A stretch of 19,538 bases of DNA from Ghiorsea sp. (lineage in GTDB: Bacteria > Pseudomonadota > Zetaproteobacteria > Mariprofundales > Mariprofundaceae). The stretch spans positions 1 through 19,538 of the forward strand of contig JAJFLD010000023.1 in the NCBI GenBank assembly GCA_021772875.1, read 5' to 3'. The notes under the pieces were generated by a model. The model made no database searches. It was not told the origin of the DNA and worked only from the letters and a program-made list of their open reading frames with translations. A program made the translations under genes and the position numbers. Below, piece after piece: positions 15,401 through 19,538 of this stretch (positions are counted from its first letter, which is position 1; each line of letters opens with the position of its first letter).

Positions 15401-15430
15401 AAAATATTGTCACGGTGAGTATAATATTTT
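15401..15430. promoter_or_regulatory. Nested inverted repeat, candidate LysR operator with a -10
   Basis: The arms AAAATATT (15401-15408) and AATATTTT (15423-15430) are perfect inverted repeats separated by 14 bases. Within the spacer lies a second dyad, TCAC-G-GTGA. A consensus plus-strand -10 TATAAT (15420-15425) overlaps the right arm, with no matching -35, as expected of an activator-dependent promoter. On the minus strand TATACT overlaps the same site. The dyad begins 13 bases upstream of the LysR ATG, the normal place for LysR autoregulation. The function is inferred. Confidence 0.5.
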
Positions 15431-15525
15431 GATTTACGCTAAAGCACAAGAATTCCACAGTACGCTTCTCACTTGATGTGAGGGTAGTTGTTTAATTTGT
15501 TTTTTTGGAGTTGGAGGACAGAAGT

Positions 15526-15714
15526 ATGAAGGAACAAAAAATGATTTTAGATGAAAACTTTTACGGCAAACAGCCTACAAGAAATAAAAAAGGGAAAAAA
15601 GTACACAAAGCCAGTTATGACGATGATGACGATGACGATGACGACTTTGATTATGATGAACCCTATGACCCATCTGATGACTGGGAAGATTCATTCTCTC
15701 ACTTCAGACGTTAA
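15526..15714 (+). CDS. Small acidic protein with nine consecutive Asp
   Basis: I do not recognise this 62-residue protein. It is sharply two-sided: residues 1-30 are basic (RNKKGKKVHK), while residues 31-55 are dominated by Asp with Tyr, Phe and Trp. Asp 32-40 form an unbroken run, followed by FDYDEPYDPSDDWED. There is no signal peptide, membrane segment or Cys. The Shine-Dalgarno GGAGG sits 8 bases before the ATG at 15526; an in-frame TTG at 15505 overlaps that site and is rejected. Poly-Asp tracts can bind Ca2+ or other hard cations or mimic nucleic acid, but no function can be assigned. It forms a two-gene unit with the next secreted acidic protein (25-base gap), divergent from the LysR regulator. 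Confidence 0.7.
   Translation: MKEQKMILDENFYGKQPTRNKKGKKVHKASYDDDDDDDDDFDYDEPYDPSDDWEDSFSHFRR
15619..15645 (+). repeat. GAY codon tract (poly-Asp)
   Basis: Nine consecutive Asp codons, a mix of GAC and GAT. The mixture suggests the run is maintained at protein level and is not a fresh slippage product, though such a tract can still vary in length between strains. Confidence 0.8.
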
Positions 15715-15739
15715 AAACATATAAAAAAAAGGAAACAAT

Positions 15740-16000
15740 ATGAAACGTTTACTATTGCTTGTTGCACTTTCAACGACACTATCTCTTTCACCTCTTGCTA
15801 TGGCTTATAGCCATGCTGAAGAAAGTTACACAGAAGCTGAAAGCCATGCTCAAGATGAACAAATGCAGGATGAACAGACACAAGAAGACCAGTGGATGAC
15901 AGATGAATCAACGCAATCTGAAACATCTGATCAAGATGAAGGTCAAGATGCATCTGATGCAAACCAAGACGACACAGCAGCTAACCAAGGGCATGAATAA
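15740..16000 (+). CDS. Secreted, intensely acidic Glu/Asp/Gln-rich small protein
   Basis: An 86-residue protein with a textbook Sec signal peptide: MKR, a Leu-rich core, then cleavage after LAMA at about residue 22. The predicted mature chain of about 64 residues is roughly one third Asp plus Glu, with many Gln, Ser and Thr, and contains no Lys, Arg or Cys. It includes imperfect repeats such as DEQMQDEQTQEDQ. It should be disordered and strongly negative in the periplasm or outside the cell. Possible roles are metal or cation binding or mineral contact, all inferred. AGGA precedes the ATG. It shares a transcript with the poly-Asp gene and is followed by a strong terminator. I recognise no family. 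Confidence 0.72.
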   Translation: MKRLLLLVALSTTLSLSPLAMAYSHAEESYTEAESHAQDEQMQDEQTQEDQWMTDESTQSETSDQDEGQDASDANQDDTAANQGHE

Positions 16001-16035
16001 TTAAAAAAGCATAACCGTTGCAATGCATGATAAGT

Positions 16036-16077
16036 GAGGTCTGGGTAAAAATAATGCTTACCCAGGCCTTTATTTTT
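16036..16077 (+). terminator. Intrinsic terminator after the acidic gene pair
   Basis: A hairpin is formed by GGTCTGGGTAA (16038-16048) and TTACCCAGGCC (16058-16068), eleven pairs with one wobble, followed by the T-rich run TTTATTTTT. It closes the transcript of the two acidic genes and isolates it from gltA. Confidence 0.88.
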
Positions 16078-16157
16078 AAAAACCCATAAACTAAAAAATA
16101 TATCTCTACAAAAAACATCCGGTTCCACAAAAACAATGCAAAAGGGAGTCTGTGAGC

Positions 16158-17450
16158 ATGGATAACAAGGACCAAGTTTTAGTCACCTCAGCATCTTTAT
16201 CAGTGAATGCCAATCAAGCCAAAGCATTGATAGTGCTTCAAGGTACTGAAGGCCCATCGGCCATAGATGTGCGTACATTGTATGCCAACCAAGGCATACT
16301 CACCTATGACCCTGGTTTTCGCTCAACAGCATCATGTAAAAGTGCCATCACTTATATCGATGGTGCCCAAGGTATCTTGCGCTACCGTGGTTACCCCATT
16401 GAAGAATTAGCCAAACACAGCACTTTTACTGAGGTTGCTTATCTGCTGATGTTTGGCGAGCTCCCAAAAACTGGTGAATTAAGCGCATTCACGACATCAG
16501 TGAATGAATACAACTTATTGCATGATCAGGTGTTGAGTTTTTATCGCGGCTTTCGTCGTGATGCTCATCCCATGGCTGTGATGGTGAGTGTGGTGGCAGC
16601 ACTTTCTGCATTTTATCAAGACTCTCAAGATTACAACATCCCTGAACAACGTGTGAAAGCAGCCACCCGCCTTTTTGCAAAAATGCCAGCGATTGCCGCC
16701 GCATCATATACTTACAGCATTGGGCGTCCATTTCGATACCCTGATAATTCCTTGGATTATTCAAGCAACTTTTTGCAAATGCTTTTTGGCAAACCCAATA
16801 CACCATATGCAGTAGATCCTGTGCTTGCAAAAGCCATGGATTTGCTTCTTATTTTGCATGCCGATCACGAGCAAAATGCATCGACCTCAACGGTCAGAAT
16901 GGCAGCTTCTTCTGGAGCCAACCCCTTTGCCTGTGTCGCGGCAGGTATTGCCACACTTTGGGGACCTGCCCATGGTGGTGCCAACGAAGCTGTACTCAAA
17001 ATGTTAGAGGAAATCGCAATACCTGAAAACATACCCCAAGCCATTGCACGGGCTAAAGATAAAAATGATCCTTTTCGCTTGATGGGTTTTGGTCATAGAG
17101 TATATAAGAGCCATGATCCTCGTGCGGCGATTATTCGTGATACCACCAAATCTGTGTTGCGCCATCTTAAAATGGAAAATGATCCTTTGATGATGGTCGC
17201 CCTTGAGCTTGAGCGCTTGGCTTTAAATGATGAGTATTTCATCGCCAAACAGCTTTATCCTAATGTTGATTTTTATTCAGGTATTTTGCTTAAAGATATG
17301 GGGTTTCCAAGCCGTATGTTTACAGCTCTTTTTGCAGTATCCCGCACTGCGGGTTGGGCAAGCCATTGGCTTGAATTAAAAGCAGAAAAAGGTGCAGCCA
17401 TCAATCGCCCACAGCAGCTTTATGTAGGCCCAAACCTGCGCCATTTGTAA
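16158..17450 (+). CDS. gltA: Type II citrate synthase
   Basis: Citrate synthase condenses oxaloacetate and acetyl-CoA to citrate at the entry of the TCA cycle. The 430-residue protein is the long Gram-negative (type II) form with the N-terminal beta domain (ALIVLQGTEGPSAIDV). Active-site residues are all present: His 272 (GPAHGG), His 313 (GFGHRVYKSHDPRA) and Asp 371 (PNVDFYSG). ADHEQNASTSTVR and SRTAGWASHWLE are also intact. I chose ATG 16158 because AGGGAG lies about 9 bases upstream; the in-frame GTG at 16152 is too close to that site. It is a single-gene unit between two terminators. The hexameric type II enzymes are usually inhibited by NADH, which is not readable here. Confidence 0.97.
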   Translation: MDNKDQVLVTSASLSVNANQAKALIVLQGTEGPSAIDVRTLYANQGILTYDPGFRSTASCKSAITYIDGAQGILRYRGYPIEELAKHSTFTEVAYLLMFGELPKTGELSAFTTSVNEYNLLHDQVLSFYRGFRRDAHPMAVMVSVVAALSAFYQDSQDYNIPEQRVKAATRLFAKMPAIAAASYTYSIGRPFRYPDNSLDYSSNFLQMLFGKPNTPYAVDPVLAKAMDLLLILHADHEQNASTSTVRMAASSGANPFACVAAGIATLWGPAHGGANEAVLKMLEEIAIPENIPQAIARAKDKNDPFRLMGFGHRVYKSHDPRAAIIRDTTKSVLRHLKMENDPLMMVALELERLALNDEYFIAKQLYPNVDFYSGILLKDMGFPSRMFTALFAVSRTAGWASHWLELKAEKGAAINRPQQLYVGPNLRHL

Positions 17451-17476
17451 TACGCACTTCACAAAAATGGCACGAA

Positions 17477-17512
17477 AAAAGCCACCGACAATCTGCATTG
17501 TCGGTGGCTTTT
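17477..17512. terminator. Bidirectional terminator between gltA and the decarboxylase
   Basis: A perfect 16-base inverted repeat with loop CTGC: arms 17477-17492 and 17497-17512, core GCCACCGACAAT, flanked by A4 on the left and T4 on the right. Each strand reads a GC-rich stem followed by T residues, so it should end both gltA and the convergent decarboxylase transcript. Confidence 0.93.
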
Positions 17513-17529
17513 ATTGTTCAACCTTGTGT

Positions 17530-18705
17530 TTATTTGATCACGTATTGTTTTAATGGTGGAAAGCCGTTGAACTCAATAGCACTATAACTGGTGGTGTAAG
17601 CACCCGTTGAAAACCAATATAATCTGTCGCCAATCTCTAAGCTTAATGGCAGCCCATATTTATGATCTTCGTACATGATATCAGCACTATCACACGTTGG
17701 GCCTGCAATCACACATTCCTCTCTTTCTCCGCTTCGTTCGGTATAAATGGGGTATTTAATGGATTCATCAAGTGTTTCAATCAAACCAGAAAATTTACCA
17801 ACATCAGCATAAACCCAGCGGTGCAACGATGTTGAAGTTTTGCGTGAAATCAACACCACTTCGCTCACCAAAATACCTGCGTTGGAACAAAGCGATCGGC
17901 CCGGTTCGAGAATGATTTCAGGCATATCATCACCAAAATCATCCTGCAAATAATGGGTAATTTCTTTAGCGTAGGTGGCAAGGTCATTGGTGCGGGTGAG
18001 ATAGTTGGCTGGAAAACCACCACCAAGGTTTATCATTTTCAATTGTATATCACACTCATTTTTAAGCCAGTCAAAGATAGCTTTCACCTTATCAATAGCT
18101 GCATCCCAAGCACCAATATCACGCTGCTGTGAGCCCACATGAAATGAAATACCATAAGGCTCTAACCCTAAAGATTTGGCTAAAACAAGCAGATCAACGG
18201 CCATATCTGTTTGGCAACCAAATTTACGCGAGAGTGGCCAATCGGCAGTGTGACTACCTTCGGTGAGCAAACGAATATAAACCTTTGCACCAGGAGCTTC
18301 TTGGGCGATATTTCTAAGGTCTGCTTCTGCATCACTGACAAACAAACGCACACCTTTCTCATAAAAATAACGAATATCTTTGCGTTTTTTGATGGTATTA
18401 CCAAAACTGCAACGATCAGCTGATACACCAAGGGAAAGAATCTTGTCTAACTCATAAACCGAAGCCACATCAAAATGAGCACCACGATCACGCAGCAAGG
18501 TGAGAATCTCAAGTGCAGGATTGGCTTTGATGGCATAATAAATTTTAGCATAAGGAAAATTTTCAATCAGCGCGCTGTAATGCTGATCGATAACACCTGA
18601 ATCAATGACAACAAAAGGTGTTTCTTTATCTTCTGAAAAGGCTTTGATTTTATCAAAAACTTCAACATCATAATAATCTTCAACACGAATAACTTGAGAC
18701 TGCAT
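17530..18705 (-). CDS. Fold-III ornithine (or lysine/ornithine) decarboxylase
   Basis: This PLP enzyme removes CO2 from ornithine to give putrescine; some bacterial homologues also act on lysine to give cadaverine. The 391-residue protein is the eukaryotic-like ODC type, unlike the large fold-I SpeC. Features are the PLP Lys 60 (YYAIKANP), SFHVGSQ, LGGGFPANY, EPGRSL for phosphate binding, and the catalytic Cys 338 in GPTCDSAD. TGAYTTSYSAIEFNGF is near the C-terminus. Substrate choice cannot be read with certainty. GGAG lies about 9 bases before the ATG. Together with speA this gives the cell two possible putrescine routes. It ends at the bidirectional terminator shared with gltA. Confidence 0.93.
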   Translation of the reverse strand: MQSQVIRVEDYYDVEVFDKIKAFSEDKETPFVVIDSGVIDQHYSALIENFPYAKIYYAIKANPALEILTLLRDRGAHFDVASVYELDKILSLGVSADRCSFGNTIKKRKDIRYFYEKGVRLFVSDAEADLRNIAQEAPGAKVYIRLLTEGSHTADWPLSRKFGCQTDMAVDLLVLAKSLGLEPYGISFHVGSQQRDIGAWDAAIDKVKAIFDWLKNECDIQLKMINLGGGFPANYLTRTNDLATYAKEITHYLQDDFGDDMPEIILEPGRSLCSNAGILVSEVVLISRKTSTSLHRWVYADVGKFSGLIETLDESIKYPIYTERSGEREECVIAGPTCDSADIMYEDHKYGLPLSLEIGDRLYWFSTGAYTTSYSAIEFNGFPPLKQYVIK

Positions 18706-18963
18706 AAATATATAGCTCCATAAAAAAACATGAACGTGTTCAGCTGCGGTGGTAATCTAAATGGTGAAAGACATAAAAACTAGAGAATTGTTACACCTGT
18801 TTCCTCCCCCTTTCTCACTGAGAAAAAGTAAAAAAGATATTTCTCATGTAAGCCCTTGATACGCAACTTAAAAAAGTATTTTTGTGTTCATTTTTGAATT
18901 CTATTGCTAAGCCATCATACAACAACGACAATCCAAGCGCTGGAAAATAATGATAGGATAACT
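18706..18963. promoter_or_regulatory. Divergent region between the decarboxylase and oxygenase genes, with dyads
   Basis: These 258 bases contain the promoters of two divergent genes. Visible symmetry: TGAAC-GT-GTTCA at 18731-18742, and a perfect TTTCTCA-C-TGAGAAA at 18811-18825 whose left half recurs at 18840-18846. Ribosome binding sites are GGAG before the decarboxylase and AGGA before the oxygenase. No gene or terminator is visible, and no -35/-10 pair is good enough to call. Confidence 0.45.
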
Positions 18964-19538
18964 ATGACAGATGCGCTTTATACAGGTGGCGATACAATAC
19001 CAAATAAGTTTGACGTTATCGTCAACGATTTGAACAACACAGGGCTTTCTATTTATGATGGTTTCATCTCCCCGCTTTTGGTACACAATTTAGCCCACGA
19101 AGCTAAAATGTTGTGGGCAGAAGGTGCTTTCAAACAAGCCCGTGTAGGCAAAGGTGCAGCAATGCAACTTCGCTCAGAAATTCGAAATGATTGTATTTGC
19201 TGGTTAGACCCAGAAAACCCAAACGCTGTAGAACGTCCTTATTTTCAAGATTTAGAAACACTGCGCCACCATATCAATCACCATATGTTTCTAGGCCTTT
19301 TTGAATATGAAGGCCATTTTGCACTCTACCCACCTGGTGCCAGTTACAAAATTCATTATGATCGTTTTATCGGCGCACATCAGCGCGTCGTCAGCTGCAT
19401 ACTGTATCTCAACTATGCATGGTCGGCTGCCGATGGTGGTGCACTTAAAATTCATGCGCCCACTACAAATGTTAACCTTAATTTACCAATAGAAGTTTTA
19501 CCCCAAGCTGGGCGATTGGTTACCTTTATCAGCGAGAC
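18964..19538 (+). CDS. 2-oxoglutarate/Fe(II) oxygenase, prolyl-hydroxylase-like (3' end beyond window)
   Basis: The frame is open from the ATG at 18964, preceded by AGGA, to the window end; 191 codons are visible. The sequence FALYPPGASYKIHYDRF followed by QRVVSCILYLNYAW and DGGALKIH matches the double-stranded beta-helix core of SM-20/PHD-type dioxygenases. The HxD part of the iron site is HYD (at about 19360); the distal His and the 2-oxoglutarate-binding Arg should lie just past the right edge. Bacterial relatives include the Pseudomonas prolyl hydroxylase that modifies EF-Tu, so hydroxylation of a protein proline is a reasonable inference, not proof. It is divergent from the ornithine-type decarboxylase. 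Confidence 0.87.
   Translation, partial: MTDALYTGGDTIPNKFDVIVNDLNNTGLSIYDGFISPLLVHNLAHEAKMLWAEGAFKQARVGKGAAMQLRSEIRNDCICWLDPENPNAVERPYFQDLETLRHHINHHMFLGLFEYEGHFALYPPGASYKIHYDRFIGAHQRVVSCILYLNYAWSAADGGALKIHAPTTNVNLNLPIEVLPQAGRLVTFISE

Noticed and set aside
15943..16175. Minus-strand frames over the acidic gene end and terminator
   Set aside because: They read through the terminator hairpin and the gltA start, with no coding features.
18731..18742. TGAAC-GT-GTTCA as a defined operator
   Set aside because: Arms of five bases are easily found by chance; kept only as a remark in the intergenic entry.
1..19538. CRISPR array, tRNA/rRNA genes, prophage or defence island
   Set aside because: No regularly spaced repeats, no tRNA-like clover leaf and no phage or defence protein motifs were seen; apart from the IS end the content is housekeeping.

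Overview
The window (19,538 bases, clearly AT-rich by eye) is chromosomal DNA of a Gram-negative proteobacterium. The main evidence is a Tol cell-envelope cluster with a YbgC-type thioesterase and RuvAB, plus a ClpA unfoldase, a long SpeA arginine decarboxylase and an HdfR-like LysR regulator. A Zetaproteobacterium or a related deep-branching group would fit the low GC and the zinc-ribbon kinase-HDOD protein, but that placement is a guess from memory. I found no tRNA, rRNA or CRISPR array, and no gene-free stretch above 300 bases.

Layout. Bases 1-813 hold the 3' part of an insertion-sequence transposase that enters from the left edge and carries an in-frame 21-base insertion just before its catalytic Glu. 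Next come a PilZ (c-di-GMP-binding) protein on the minus strand and a CorA-type divalent-cation channel on the plus strand. From 6723 down to 2445 runs a tight minus-strand operon: ruvA, ruvB, an unrecognised small lipoprotein, ybgC, tolQ, tolR, tolA. It links Holliday-junction processing to the Tol envelope machine. It stops at tolA: tolB and pal do not follow, and ruvC does not precede ruvA. Upstream on the same strand are clpA, trmO and a large soluble protein that joins a zinc ribbon, a Ser/Thr kinase and an HDOD domain.

From 11.8 kb most genes are on the plus strand. msrA (methionine sulfoxide repair) diverges from clpA. speA (arginine to agmatine) follows and meets the LysR gene tail to tail, with the stop codons shared in one TTAA. 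Divergent from the LysR gene is a two-gene unit of very small, extremely acidic proteins: one cytosolic with nine consecutive Asp, one with a signal peptide. It ends in a strong hairpin terminator. gltA (citrate synthase) follows. A perfect bidirectional terminator separates it from a convergent fold-III ornithine/lysine decarboxylase. A 2-oxoglutarate/Fe(II) prolyl-hydroxylase-like gene diverges from that and runs off the right edge.

Themes. Two entry routes to putrescine (SpeA via agmatine, and the ornithine-type decarboxylase) lie 3 kb apart around citrate synthase. Protein quality control (ClpA, MsrA) is clustered. I see no clear new defence or mobile system. The best leads are the zinc-ribbon kinase-HDOD fusion, the acidic gene pair with its nested operator-like dyad, and the ClpA with Pro replacing the Walker-A Thr of its first ATPase domain.
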